In this document: piece by piece, positions 21,613 to 32,439 of the stretch
How the letters are laid out: the number at the start of each line of letters is the position of its first letter
Position numbering within the stretch: position 1 is the stretch's first letter
Assembly: GCA_026018925.1 (NCBI GenBank)
Contig: JAKSZU010000006.1
Coordinates: 127,363,592 to 127,427,591, forward strand
Length of the DNA stretch: 64,000 nucleotides
From: Tupaia tana
Taxonomy: Eukaryota; Chordata; Mammalia; Scandentia; Tupaiidae
Direction of reading: 5' to 3'
Notes under the pieces: generated by a model
The model's input: only the letters and a program-made list of their open reading frames with translations
Told to the model about the DNA's origin: nothing
Database searches by the model: none
Translations under genes and position numbers: made by a program

Positions 21613-21868
21613 CTGAGCCAGCCCCATATTCCAATGGTTAAAGGAGCTGGATCCCACATAGCTGACTACAGTTTGAATCCTGACCATAGTCACTTGGAAA
21701 ACATGGCATGTGTTTGCACATGAGTGCCTCAAATCCCAATAGAAAAGAGAAATGAAGAAGGGATTGTGATGTGACTATGCCTCCACTAAGTGCTTTCTTC
21801 CTCTCCTTTTCTCTCTGTCTCTCTCTGTCTCTGAAAGCACAACAATCTGTTGGGAAAAGAAAAAAAAA
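21613..21868 (+). mobile_element. SINE (type C)
   Basis: 'gagccagccccatattccaatggttaaag' head, 'agtttgaatcctg' B-box region, 'aagtgctttcttcctctcc', 'ctgaaagcacaacaatctg' and an A-tail. Confidence 0.85.
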
Positions 21869-22954
21869 ATACGCCAAATCATAATACTTTGCATGCTGAG
21901 TATTTTCCAGCAATAGGAAACAAAAGATCCTCAGAAACGAGAACATCTCTCTGACCTTCTCCTGCTTTCCTGTCTTCTGCCCTCTTCCGCTGCCCCAAGA
22001 TGGCACAAAATCTAAAAAGGTCACTCTCTGACTTACATCCCCTGAAAACAATCATGTAACAAGTGTCCTGACCTGTACTATAGAACAGGAATGCTACACA
22101 GGAAAGCCCATAGAATCTGAACAGGACTTGCTGTTTATTCCCATCTCTACAACCTTCTACTTCTTTCATTAGAGTTAGCATAAAACACGTAGTTTTCCCT
22201 GGGTCTTTGGGTTTTCATTTCTGAAGCCACCTATATCACATAAGACTTGGTTAAATAAATGTATTATGTTTTTATCTTATTAATCTGACTTCCGTTGTAG
22301 AGGTGTTCAGCCATGACCCTATGATAGATGACCAAAACAAAAAAATTATCTTTTCCTTTCTACACTTGAAATAATACTATTTTACTAGAGAGGACAAGTT
22401 AGAATTCATGTGGCAAGGGTTCAAGAAGAAGTGGTTCTAAAGGACTTGAAAATGGTAAAAGTTTTGTTTTATTTTGTTTTGTTCTGCAAAGATTGAAAAC
22501 AGTAAAAGGCTTTTTTCCCCAAGATTGCCAAGAAGTTATCAACTAGTAATCTTTATCTTGGCATGAAAAAGAAGGCTGATAAAAATGATGTCAGAAAAGA
22601 ATTCTGAAAAGATTTTTTTTTTAGAAAAAACATCAGAAAACATTTTTTTTTAATTTTTGATGTACCTAGTTCTTAGGCTCTGCAGAGCTAGAATCAAAAA
22701 AATAAATATTTAGCGAGGCTAAAATATCAACATTCAATTTATTCGAGGGTCATTGGGCCCTGGAATATTTTAGGTCTTGGTGCCCAAACTCATGTGAGAT
22801 CCATTTATATCAGAATCCAATTAAATGACATATAATAAAAAGCACAACTGCTAAGCAGCCTGCTCTTTGCATTCACTGAGCAGCACAGTATTGTCCCAGG
22901 GGAATACTTAGGGAAGCAACTTTAAAAGTACAAAGTGTTTACAAAGCAATGACA
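21869..22954. other. single-copy DNA
   Basis: About 1.1 kb without an identifiable repeat. Runs of T/A at 22612-22650. 22700-22810 ('ttcgagggtcattgggccc') is the most balanced part. No gene seen. Confidence 0.35.
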
Positions 22955-23130
22955 TAGCATTAAAATGTGACTCTTTGCAAGTCAATCCCACGTAGAAAGG
23001 CTCCTGGTTCAAGTCTGGAGACTTCACTAGGGATGCTGGGGACCAGCTTGCCCATGATCTGGGGAAGGCCAAAGGCTGAGGGTAAATCACAGTCTCAACA
23101 TATTGTTCAGAGTGCTCTCTCTTGCTCACT
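22955..23130 (+). mobile_element. type D SINE copy
   Basis: Aligns by eye to 10733-10950: 'gtcaatcccacgtagaaagg', 'ggttcaagtctggagacttc', 'agcttgcccatgatctgggg'. The head is poorly preserved. Confidence 0.5.
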
Positions 23131-23272
23131 CTCAATGCTTAGAGAATCTTAAACAAAATTACAAGGTGTTTGTTAGCCCCATCAGCATTTAGGCTTCCTC
23201 TGCATACCTTTCCTCTTTTGCTGTACTATTTTATTTGAAAATATAATCCAGACTTTACTAAAACTTCGAGGG

Positions 23273-23561
23273 TTTTTTGTTTGTTTTTTTTTTTTTTTTT
23301 TTTGGGGGGGAGGTTTTTGCTATAAGACGTGTGCACTCGCCAGAAAGACAGAGAGAGACAGAGAGACAGAAAGCGAGAAATCACCCCCCAGGGGGATGGC
23401 CACAGGGCAATCCCTTCTCTTCCATTCTCCATTCTCCTCTGGGGATCTTGGGCACGCACACACATGCATCCAGCATGAGTTTAAGCCACTGGGTCCGGGA
23501 TCGAACCGTGGTCGACTACATGAGAGTCCAGCAACATAGCCATTACGCTAACTGCTGGTCC
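23273..23561 (-). mobile_element. tRNA-derived SINE (type A)
   Basis: T22 run, 'tttgctataagacgtgtgc', body, B-box complement 'gatcgaaccgtggtcg', head 'cattacgctaactgctggtcc'. Imperfect TSD aaaacttcgag / aaaacttggag. Confidence 0.9.
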
Positions 23562-23954
23562 AAAAACTTGGAGCTTTTTAACATGCAAATTTCTAGCCCT
23601 TGCTAAGACCAAACTAGAACTTCTGTGAGACTCTGAAATCTCTATTTTTTTTACAGTTTCCCCACATCATTCAAATTATTTTAATGCACAGTAGAGAATC
23701 TTTGGTATAGATATATACCCATATTCACTTCCTTACCTCATACTTTTTATTCCATTTCAGTCTGGTTTCTACTATCTCACTCTGTGAGATAGTAGATTTC
23801 TTGCAGAAATCACCAAGGATGTCTTTATTTCAGCTCCAATGACGTAATAATTCAAATTAACTTTCCCAAAATAATGAATGTTTTTGCCAGTCCTTCTGTT
23901 TTGGAACATTCTACTTCTTGACTTCTAAGGTAATATCCCCTTCAGGTTCTCGTC
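23562..23954. other. single-copy DNA with a small inverted repeat
   Basis: 'tactatctcactctgtgagatagta' type hairpin at 23769-23793: two 10-base arms (tactatctca and its complement) around a short loop. No other feature. Confidence 0.5.
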
Positions 23955-24142
23955 TTTTTTTTTTTTTTTTTTGAAAAGAATTATTTATTTAATTTTATTT
24001 ATAAATTTTTTGTTTTAATTCGACCAGAGAAAGACACAGAGGAGGATAGTGAGAAAACTAGCCACCAGGTCCGGGACTCGAACCATGATCTGCCATGCGG
24101 GAGTGTCTGGTGCCTTAACCACCATGCCACTTGCTGGCCCCC
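23955..24142 (-). mobile_element. short SINE (type B)
   Basis: T-run, 'gaattatttatttaatttt', 'attcgaccagagaaagaca', 'ccaccaggtccgggactcg', head 'ccaccatgccacttgctggc'. Confidence 0.88.
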
Positions 24143-24339
24143 ACCTTCTCTTCTTACTCATTTAGCCTCCTCTTTCTGTTTTCATTGCTGAACCTCCTTC
24201 CAATATGTCAGGCTGTGCATTTTGAGTTGTCCCAAAGTTTGGTTATCTTCAGTAGCTCAATGACTATAACAAATGGACCAGAACAAATTAATTGCAATAG
24301 CAATAAATACTTGCTGATTAATCAATGCTTTATGGTACT

Positions 24340-24780
24340 TGGATGTAGTAGTCAAGACACAGTTTGGACTGCTATAACAAGAAACCTCAAAATATAGACA
24401 TTTACATAAGATAAGAAATTTTTTCTCCTCACAGGTAAATGGGTGGGTGATACATAGGCTTATATTGCATTCAAGTATATCAAGTACCTCAGATGTATTC
24501 ATCTTGCTGTTCTCTCATTCTTGACCCAGTGTTGTCAGCTTATAGTCCAAAATGACTGCTCCAGCTCCTGTGTTTATCTGCATTCCAACTAGAGAAATAA
24601 AGAAAGGAAAAGTTGAAAAGTATATCCTTTTTGTTTTTAAGGGCAATAACTTTAATCTCATTACTTCAACCAAAACCTAGTCATGTTGTCATATCTAACT
24701 ACAATGAAGGACATAAAATATAGTCTTTATCTGAGCAGCCATATGTCCAGTTAAAATTAAGGAATTATATTAATAAAAAA
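24340..24780 (-). mobile_element. unassigned ancient LTR-like relic
   Basis: 'tttggactgctataacaag', 'gactgctccagctcctgtg' and 'agcagccatatgtccagttaaaa' occur in an order I associate with an old eutherian LTR-type repeat. I cannot name it safely. Confidence 0.35.
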
Positions 24781-25192
24781 ATATGCATTGGTAGACAATT
24801 AGCAGTATCTGCAGCTGAGGCAGTAAGATACTCTTGACCAATAATGACATTCACTGCAGGCCATCTATTATTTATTAGGCTAAGATACTTTATACTTCAT
24901 TTTCCCTGACAAAGTCCAGAAAAAGTAGAAATCAAGGCCCAGAGCCTGAGTGCAGAGCAATACATTCTACCTCCATCAAAAGGATTAGAAAGACATAGGA
25001 TAGGGGCCAATGTATGACAACTTATCTGAGTCATTGGTTGACAATTTTTCTCCATCAGAAGCACAAAAAATATTTTATCTTAATATTCTGTGAAAAGTAA
25101 TAGAATGTACTTCTCCTCGAATATAGTCATCTTATATTTTAAAAAAAAGAAATTTGAAAAATAAAAGTAAAAACCATTGTTATTGTTTTCAA
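24781..25192. other. single-copy DNA
   Basis: Nothing recognisable. Confidence 0.4.
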
Positions 25193-25204
25193 AATAATAT
25201 AAGG

Positions 25205-25494
25205 GGAACCAGCAGTTAGCGTAATGGCTATGTTGCTGGACTCCCACGTAGTCGACCGCGGTTCGCGCCCTGGACCCGGTGGCTTAAAACTCACGCCAGG
25301 CGCATGTGCGTGCGTGCCCAAGATCCCAAGAGGAGAATGGAGGAGAAGGGATTGCGGCGTGACCATCCCCCCTGGGGGGTGATTTCTCGCTTTCTGTCTC
25401 TCTGTCTCTGCCTGTCTGGCGAGCCCACGCGCCCTATAGCGAAAACCTCTCAAAAAATAAATAAATAAATAAATAAATAAATAAAAAAAATAAC
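25205..25494 (+). mobile_element. young type A SINE with (AAAT)n tail and TSD
   Basis: 'aaccagcagttagcgtaatgg', B-box 'gcggttcgcgccctgg', CpG-rich body, 'cctatagcgaaaacctctc', then (AAAT)n. Perfect 12-bp TSD aataatataagg at 25193-25204 and 25495-25506. Retained CpGs suggest youth. Confidence 0.95.
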
Positions 25495-25506
25495 AATAAT
25501 ATAAGG

Positions 25507-26077
25507 AATTAAAGTAGAAATAAATTACAAAAAGTCCAAGTGGAATTACAAATTAAGTTAGGTTTAAGGAAATAATCCATGTTTCGAACTCAACACAGGC
25601 AAATATAAGCTAGTAAACTTCAAACTTTAGCAGGCTTAATTCTTCAGAGGCAACTGTTGTACATTCCAGGTCCCTTTTCCCAGAAATCTGATTCAGAGGA
25701 CTTGAAGATGAGCCTGGAAACCATCTCAACAATTATTCAAATTAAATCTATTTCAGGTTGTCTTGGTTTAGATTCTAGTTTGTACATAATGAGGAAAGGG
25801 TAAGGGTTTTGGAGTAGAATAATCTAATCAAAATTTTTCTTTAGAGAGATTATTTTTGAAATTACATGAGGTAGATTGTATCAGGAAAAAGGCAAATTAG
25901 ATAACGATTTCAAAGTACAGTTGAGAGATAATAAAGATTAAATAAAGGTAACTGCTAAGAGGTCAGAAAAACAGAAAATGGAGAGGAGAGACATTTAAAA
26001 ACTATACTCCACAGGCTATTGCAAAATATTAGAGATGGAATATAAAACAGATGGAAGACCTAAAGATAGATCAGGAT
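25507..26077. other. AT-rich DNA, no gene
   Basis: 25770-26030 ('aggtaactgctaagaggtc', 'atggagaggagagacattt') may be an old dispersed repeat; unassigned. Confidence 0.3.
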
Positions 26078-26300
26078 CCAGCCACAGTGGCACAGAGATA
26101 AGACACCACCAAGTAAAGCTGAAACTATACAGGATGTCCAAGTTCAGGTCCTGATCCACCCTGAACACTCTGGGGCACAGTGGCACTAACTATAATTCTA
26201 GCCATCTGTGAAGCTGGGACAGAAGATTACAACAGAGAGACCCTGTTAGAAATACTTCTTTCTGTCTCTTCCTCTCTCTCCCTCTGGGGAAGGAAAAAAA
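26078..26300 (+). mobile_element. chimeric tRNA/7SL SINE
   Basis: tRNA-like half: 'ccagccacagtggcacagag' and 'caagttcaggtcctgatcc'. 7SL/Alu-like half: 'ggcacagtggcactaactataattctagcc', 'gaagctgggacagaagattac', 'gagagaccctgtta'. Same two-part plan as 2920-3184. Confidence 0.65.
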
Positions 26301-26831
26301 AGGATCAGAAGTTAACATTCCGAGAGGATAATGATGCCATTCATAAAAGTACAGTGGAATGCATGAAAATGGAAAAAAAATAATTTATGTAAAATTGAAC
26401 ATGGGAGCTTAAAGTACTGGCTACATCCCACGAGTATTTAAAGTACTGGATATATTCTGCAAGCATTGGAAAAGCAAATTTGTAGTGAGGAAGGATCTAA
26501 AGAGTTAGTTTGTTGAGTCCTCTGCATAGATTAGAGTTGAAATCATGCAAGTCTGTCAAATATACAAGAAGGCAAAGGAGAAGAGAGAAGCGTACAGAAA
26601 AGGAAAAGACAGGAGAGGAGAGCCAAAAGCTGAGCTTAGGGAAATGTGAAAATAAAAGCGATTAGAAGAGGAAAGGAAAACAAACGCAATGGAGAAGGAA
26701 TGGCAAGAAATGGCTGACAGGTGTATTTCATGACTCTATTAGAGTTTTATGAAAAGAACGTATTATAGTATAGTCAATTGTCTTAAATGGTTTTGAGAGC
26801 TTGCATATTATAAGGCTGAGAAGGATCACTA
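26301..26831. other. purine-rich single-copy DNA
   Basis: Purine-biased (many GAA/AGG) at 26560-26700. No gene or named repeat. Confidence 0.35.
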
Positions 26832-26842
26832 GTGGTCTTTCT

Positions 26843-27146
26843 TTTTTTTTTTTTTGGTAATTTTTCCTTTTTACGATTTTTTTTTTTTATTTGGAGAGGT
26901 TTTTCGCTATAGGGCGCGTGCGCTCGCCAGACAGAGAGAGAGAGACATAGAGACAGAAAGTGAGAAATCACCCCCCAGGGGGGATGGTCACGCCGCAATC
27001 CCTTCTCCTCCATTCTCCTCTCGGGATCTTGGGCACGCACGCACACGCGCCCGGTGTGAGTTTTAAGCCACCGGGTCCGGGATGTGAACCGCGGTCGACT
27101 ACATGGGAGTCCAGCGACATAGCCATTACGCTAACTGCTGGTTCCC
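26843..27146 (-). mobile_element. young type A SINE with TSD
   Basis: Long T-rich start interrupted by 'ggtaatttttcc', 'cgctatagggcgcgtgcgc', CpG-rich body, head 'gctaactgctggttcc'. TSD gtggtctttct at 26832-26842 and 27147-27157. Confidence 0.93.
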
Positions 27147-27157
27147 GTGGTCTTTCT

Positions 27158-27760
27158 AAGAGAGATTTCAATTAGTAAAACTTCAATTGGATCCAGGTGA
27201 AAAAATAAGAGATGAAAAAGTAGACACAATAAACATAAATTTAGGGAGAGAGTTAAAATGGTAGCTTCGGGGCATAGAAGCATTGATAAAAAGGTGGGAT
27301 TTGGTTCTTTCTCAAAAGAAACATAAGATAATCTATACGTTGAAGGGAAATATTAAAAAGGACAAAATAGGGCAAGATAGCAGATAAAAAGCGTACTTGA
27401 AGAAAAGGGAAGGAGTAGGTAAAAGGCAGAAAATAAGGGAATGATGGGGCAGGGTTAGCCATGAAAGGAAATTGTTTCTTCTGATCTTGGAGGAAGGAAA
27501 AAAGGGTAATGATAATAGTTACAAGCCAAATTAGATGTTGTCAAGAAAAACAATAAGGAAGCTCATATTTACTGAACCTTGTTCTTTTCAGAAAAGTTAA
27601 GGTGAAGCCATCAGCTTAGGACGAGGTCTTCATTTTCTACTCTTATGAAAAAGATTAAGTTCAGCAAGTATGAACTCCTTTAACTCACTGCCTAAAAATA
27701 TGTCTATATTTTATTGACAATGAATTTAAAGTTGAAAATATGTCAATTATGGAAAAATAC
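27158..27760. other. single-copy DNA
   Basis: Nothing recognised; mildly purine-rich. Confidence 0.35.
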
Positions 27761-27770
27761 AAAAGTTTCT

Positions 27771-28041
27771 GGGACCAGCAGTTGGCATAATGGCTATGTC
27801 GCTGAACTCTCATGTAGTCGACCGCTATTTGAGTCCCAGACCTGGTGACTTAAACTCACGCCAGACACATGTGCATGTATGCCCAATATCCCAAGAAGAG
27901 AACAGAGGAGAAGGGATTGTGGAGTTGTTACCCCCCCCCCCCCCCGGGGGGTGATTTCTCACTTTCTGTCTCTGTCTCTTTCTTTCTGGCTAGCGCGTGT
28001 GTGCTATAGCAAAAACTTCTCCAAAAAAAAAAAAAAAAAAA
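27771..28041 (+). mobile_element. type A SINE with expanded C-run and TSD
   Basis: 'gggaccagcagttggcataatgg', body, C15 then G6 at the internal C/G tract (about 27930-27950), 'gctatagcaaaaacttctcc' and an A-tail. TSD aaaagtttct at 27761-27770 and 28042-28051. Confidence 0.94.
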
Positions 28042-28051
28042 AAAAGTTTCT

Positions 28052-28825
28052 AAGCTGCATTTTCTGTAAGTCAATGGCTTCTAATGATGACTATACTGAG
28101 TCATTTGGATCTAGGAGACAGGGAAACATACAGTATGAGATATTTATCTGCAAAAAACTTTAGTGACATTCAATAGTAAAATTTACCGCTCATGTATATA
28201 GAAGTCAATAGGCAATTGATTGATCTAGGCTAATCTCGAGTGCAACAACTGCAGTGACATGGCTTTTTTCCACATGTGTCTTACTCTCTAGAGGGAGAGC
28301 TCAAGCACATTCCCATAGTGACAGCAAAGGCACATGAGAACACTCCAATAAAACAAACCATTTCAAATCTCTTCTATTTTGTCTGCTAGCCTCCCTTTGG
28401 CAAGTCACATGACTAAACCCACTGTGAAAGGATGGGACTGGTCACCCCAACCATGGAGTAGAAGAGTGCTGAATGAAATGAATACAGGGAGGAGTCAATG
28501 ACCAGTGCACTAAACTTCTCCCTACTACATAAAGTGATGAATATTGGCTGTTCTGTCAGAGTCAACGCACATCTTAGGATGAAGTATTTCAACATCTGTG
28601 TCTTTAAAAGTAATGTTTTCATATAGAGAATAAGCTTTCAGCTAAAGTGCGCTGTGTGGTTAAAGTAAGTTTTTTTTTTAATCACTATTATGAAATAATA
28701 TTCTATCATATTTTGGAAAATTATGAGATAGCATTATACAATTGGCCTAAATTATCATAGTTACTGCTAGAAAAATTAATGCAAATAAGAAAAGAAATGA
28801 ATAATGTACAATTACAAATGATACA
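28052..28825. other. single-copy DNA
   Basis: No repeat identified; no convincing exon. Confidence 0.35.
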
Positions 28826-28827
28826 AT

Positions 28828-29096
28828 CTTTTTTAGGTTTTTGCCATAGGGCATATGTGCTCGCCAGAGAAACAGTGAGAGAGAAAGTGAGAAATTACCT
28901 CCGCTGGCAGAGGGGCAGTGAGGGGAGAAGGAGGAAGGCCACGCTGTAATCCTTCTCCTCCATTCTCCTCCTGGGATTTTGGGCATGCATATATATGTGC
29001 CCAGCATGATTTTCAAGTCACCAGGTCTAGGACTCAGACCATGGTCAGTCATGTGGGAGTCCAGAGCCTTAACCACCATGCCACCTGCTGGCCCTC
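28828..29096 (-). mobile_element. tRNA-derived SINE (type A, diverged)
   Basis: 'ttgccatagggcatatgtgc', body with a GC-rich insertion ('cgctggcagaggggcagtg'), head 'ccaccatgccacctgctggccc'. Confidence 0.88.
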
Positions 29097-29114
29097 AAAA
29101 AATATAAATATGAA

Positions 29115-29815
29115 TATAAATATAAATATATATTATGTACATTAAATCACTGTATATCATTATAACATGCAAAATGAATTTTCCAAGCATGAATAGACTG
29201 CATGTGAGTCCAGTTAAAGATATTATCATATATGTTACCTACAGATAATTTTCTATTTTTGAGTCCCTTAAATGTTTTGCTTCTTTTTTCCCCTTGATTC
29301 CCTTCCTCTCACCCTCCCCAATTTCCCACCCAACTCCCACACTGTCTCTGGTATCTACAATTGTTCTCCATAGAATGCAGACATTTGGTATATATTGAGT
29401 GGGGACATATAATGCCTCTCCTTTATAGTCTGGCTTGCTTCACTTAGCAGTAAATTTTTCATATTCATCCACTTTCTATCAAATGCCAGGGTCTTGTTTT
29501 TTATGGCTGAGTAGTATTCGATAGTGTATATGTGCCACACTTTTTAAATCCACTCATCTGTTCATAGACATTTGAGTTGGTTCATTGTCTTAGCAATTGT
29601 GAATAATGCTGCAATAAACATGGACGTGCAAGTAATTTTCCAACTGAGCATATTCCTATTCTTTGGAATAGATACTCAGGAATGGAATTGCTGGATCATA
29701 TGGTAGTTCTATTTGTAGGTCTTTGAGGAACCTCCATATTGTTCTCCATAGTAGTTGTACTAATTCACATTCCTACCAACAGTGTAGGATATCATGCTCT
29801 CGGTATTATATATTC
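29115..29815 (-). mobile_element. L1 LINE 3' end, 5'-truncated, antisense
   Basis: Read on the minus strand: late ORF2 region ('ctcctaccaacagtgtagg' complement end), 'gaatactactcagccataaa', then a lineage-specific 3' UTR ('gcatgaatagactgcatg' complement). The minus frame at 29355-29540 (IEYYSAIKNKTLAFDRKW...) is the usual frame across this junction, not a gene. The 3' UTR matches 49241-49541, 49556-49824 and 59458-59935. Confidence 0.85.
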
Positions 29816-30059
29816 TTGGTTTCATTGCTAAGTCTGGTAAGAAGAAAATATGAGTTAGACAAACTAATGTAAGTTCACATTATAAAATGCACCCTAAATG
29901 GTAAGCATATAAGTAATCTTTAATAGCACTTTGGAAAGTATTTTCTAGAATGTAAGCATGGCTAAGAGTCTGCTCCAACAATGATCTTACCTACAGAAGA
30001 CCCTAAAGACTCCACGAAAAAAAAAAAAAAGAAAAAGAAAAAAGAAAAGAAAATTAGAA
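29816..30059. other. single-copy DNA ending in an A-rich run
   Basis: A/AAAAG tract at 30018-30056, probably a decayed retroposon tail. Nothing else seen. Confidence 0.4.
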
Positions 30060-30255
30060 TTGACCTAACTATAGTAGTGTGTATTGGTTAATTCTGCTAC
30101 TTGGCAGGCTGAGGCCATGTGGGAGGCTCAGATTTCTTTTATTCCTGGCCCATTCTAACAGAGTGTGGTATATATGCCTGAAGTCCCAGGTACTCAGGAT
30201 GTTGAGGCAGGAGAATTGTGACATAGAGAAACCTCATCAAAATTTAAAACAAATA
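30060..30255 (+). mobile_element. chimeric tRNA/7SL SINE
   Basis: 'ggcaggctgaggccatgtgg' in the left half matches the left half at 2970-2990. The right half is 7SL/Alu-like: 'cctgaagtcccaggtactcagg', 'gttgaggcaggagaattgtg', 'gaaacctcatcaaaa'. Confidence 0.65.
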
Positions 30256-30881
30256 AACTAAAACCTTTTAGAAATTACATATGAATTTAGTAAAGTTGTA
30301 GGATACAAAGTCAACTTACAAAATTAGTTGTATTTCTATACACTAACAACAAAGTATTTGAAAAACAAATTAAGAATAAAATAGGAACAAATTTAACCAA
30401 AAAGGTAAAAAAAAAAATCTATACACTGAAAATAAGATATTAATTTTTAAAAATTGAAGAAGATGCTCATAAATGGAAAGATATCATGTGGTCAAGGATT
30501 TGAAGAATTAACTGATAAAATGTCTCTAGAACCTGATTTACAGATTCAGTGAAATCCCTGTAAAATCCCAATGGCATTTTTCACTAAAATAGAAAAACAA
30601 TGCTTAAATTCAAATTGTACTAAAAAAAAAGACCCCAAATAGTGAAAGCAATCTTGGGAAAAGACAAAACTAGAGGCATCATAATTTCTAATCTCAAAGT
30701 ATTTTAAAGGCCTAGTAATTAAAACAATACAGTACTGAAATAAAAACAGATATACAGACCAATGGAATAGAATACAGAGGCCAGAAATAACTCCACACAT
30801 ATATGAAGGGTCTCTTAAAAGGTCATAGATTATGAGAAAATCATGCATGAATTTCAACAACAAGTTGCACCAAAATGCCAC
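30256..30881 (+). mobile_element. L1 ORF2 3' part (L1MA-like), sense, segment 1
   Basis: 'tacaaagtcaacttacaaaat', 'cagtgaaatccctgtaaaatcccaatggc', 'tggaatagaatacagaggcc' are L1 ORF2 landmarks. Frame destroyed by indels. Confidence 0.8.
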
Positions 30882-31062
30882 AGTTTGAATCTCAGCCCAG
30901 TGGCTGCTTGAAAAACATGCCAGGTGGGTGTGCGTGCATGCCTAAAATCCTGACCAGGTGGAGAAATGGAAGAAATGGGATTGTGGCATGACTATGCCCA
31001 TTGAGAGGTGCTTTATCCCTCTCTCTTCCTCTCTCTCTGTCTTTCTCTGATGAGTGCATAAA
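30882..31062 (+). mobile_element. 5'-truncated SINE (type C) inside L1
   Basis: Begins at the B-box ('acagtttgaatctcagcc') without the A-box part, runs through 'gaggtgctttatccctctc' and stops at 'gatgagtgca' with no real A-tail. Confidence 0.8.
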
Positions 31063-31385
31063 ATGCAATATTATTCAGCTATAAAATGTAAGGAAATCCA
31101 GACATTTACAATATGGATGAACCTGGAGGACATCATGCTAAGCAAATAAGTTAGACACAGAAGATGAGCACTGTTATACAGTGGAATCTGAAGATGTAAA
31201 ACTCACATGAGCAGAGATTAGGATGGTGATTGCCAGGGGCTGGAGAATGGGACAAATTAGGAAATGTTGGTCCAAGGGTGCAAACTCAATAATAAAATGA
31301 GTAAACTCTGAGAATCTAATGTACAGCATGGTGACTACAGTTAATAAAACTATATTATTTACTTGAAATTTGTTAGAGAGTGAAT
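31063..31385 (+). mobile_element. L1 3' UTR (L1MA-like), segment 2
   Basis: 'atattattcagctataaaatg', 'gatgaacctggaggacatcatgc', 'gattgccaggggctggagaatggg', 'cagcatggtgactacagtta': a textbook L1MA 3' end. Confidence 0.88.
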
Positions 31386-31395
31386 CTTAAGTGTT

Positions 31396-31677
31396 TTTTT
31401 TTTTTGTTTGATTTTTGTTTTTGTTTTGTTTTGTTTTGCTATAGGGTGCATGCACTCCCCAGAAAGGCAGAAAGAGACAGAGAGATAGAAAATGAAAAAT
31501 CACCCCCCAGGGGGGATGACCATGCCGCAATCCCTTCTCCTCCATTCTCCTCTCAGGATCTTGGGCACACACACACACACGCACCCAGTGTGAGTTTAAG
31601 CCACCGGGTCCGGGACTCAAACCGTGGTCGGCTACATGGGAGTTCAGCAACATAGCTATTACACTAACTGCCGGTCC
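31396..31677 (-). mobile_element. type A SINE inside L1, with TSD
   Basis: 'gctatagggtgcatgcac' through head 'cactaactgccggtcc'. TSD cttaagtgtt at 31386-31395 and 31678-31687. The tail has (GTTTT)n. Confidence 0.93.
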
Positions 31678-31706
31678 CTTAAGTGTTCTTAAAAGAAAAA
31701 GATAAC

Positions 31707-31954
31707 GGGCCAGCAGGTGGTCTGATGGTTAAGCATTGGATTCCCACATGGCTGACTACAGTTCAAGTCCTGGTCCAGGGCTTGAAAATCACACCAAGTA
31801 CATGTGCAAGTGTGCCCAAAATTCTGAGAAGCCAATCAACGAGACACGGTTGCAGTGTGGCCATCCACCCAGGAGGGTAATTTCTCACTTTCCCTTTCTC
31901 TGTCTCCCTGCCTCTCTCCAGCAACCACCCTATGGCAAAAGCCCAAATAAAATT
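31707..31954 (+). mobile_element. SINE (type A, older) inside L1, with TSD
   Basis: 'gggccagcaggtggtctgatgg' head, 'agttcaagtcctgg' B-box region, 'caaccaccctatggcaaaag' and a short tail. TSD aaaaagataac at 31696-31706 and 31955-31965. It lies head-to-head with the previous SINE, 29 bp apart. Confidence 0.92.
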
Positions 31955-31965
31955 AAAAAGATAAC

Positions 31966-32150
31966 TCTGTGAGAGTATGGATGGGTTAATTACTTGATTG
32001 TGGTAGTTATTTCACAATACACATGTGCATCAAATCTTCATATTGCATCCTTAAATATAAACAGTCAATTATACCTCAAGAAAACTGAGGAATATACATA
32101 TATATTTAAAATTTGCTCCAATAAACCTTTTATTTTCACCATTTCACATT
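31966..32150 (+). mobile_element. L1 3' terminus (L1MA-like), segment 3
   Basis: 'ttacttgattgtggtagttatttc', 'tgcatccttaaatataaac', 'caattatacctcaagaaaac' finish the L1 of 30256-31385. Confidence 0.8.
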
Positions 32151-32162
32151 TAAAATACTTTT

Positions 32163-32426
32163 TTTTTTGAGAGGTTTTTGCTATAGGGCACATGCACTCG
32201 CCAGAAAGACAGAGAGAGACAGAGAGACAGAAAGCGAGAAATCACCCCCCCCCCCCCCAGGTGGGGACGGCCACACCACAATCCCTTTTTCGCCATTCCC
32301 CTCTTGGGAGTTAGGCACGCACGCACATACGCCTGGCATGAGTTTAAGCCACCGGGTCCAGGACTCGAACCACAGTCAGCTACATGGGAGTCCAGCGACA
32401 TAGCCATTACACTAACTGCTGGTCTC
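32163..32426 (-). mobile_element. type A SINE with TSD and C-run
   Basis: 'ttgctatagggcacatgcac', C14 run at about 32245-32258, head 'cactaactgctggtctc'. TSD ttaaaatactttt at 32150-32162 and 32427-32439. Confidence 0.94.
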
Positions 32427-32439
32427 TTAAAATACTTTT

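Noticed and set aside
29355-29540. Minus-strand frame MWHIYTIEYYSAIKN...
   Set aside because: This is the ordinary translation across the end of L1 ORF2/3' UTR, seen again at 49260-49526; not a gene.
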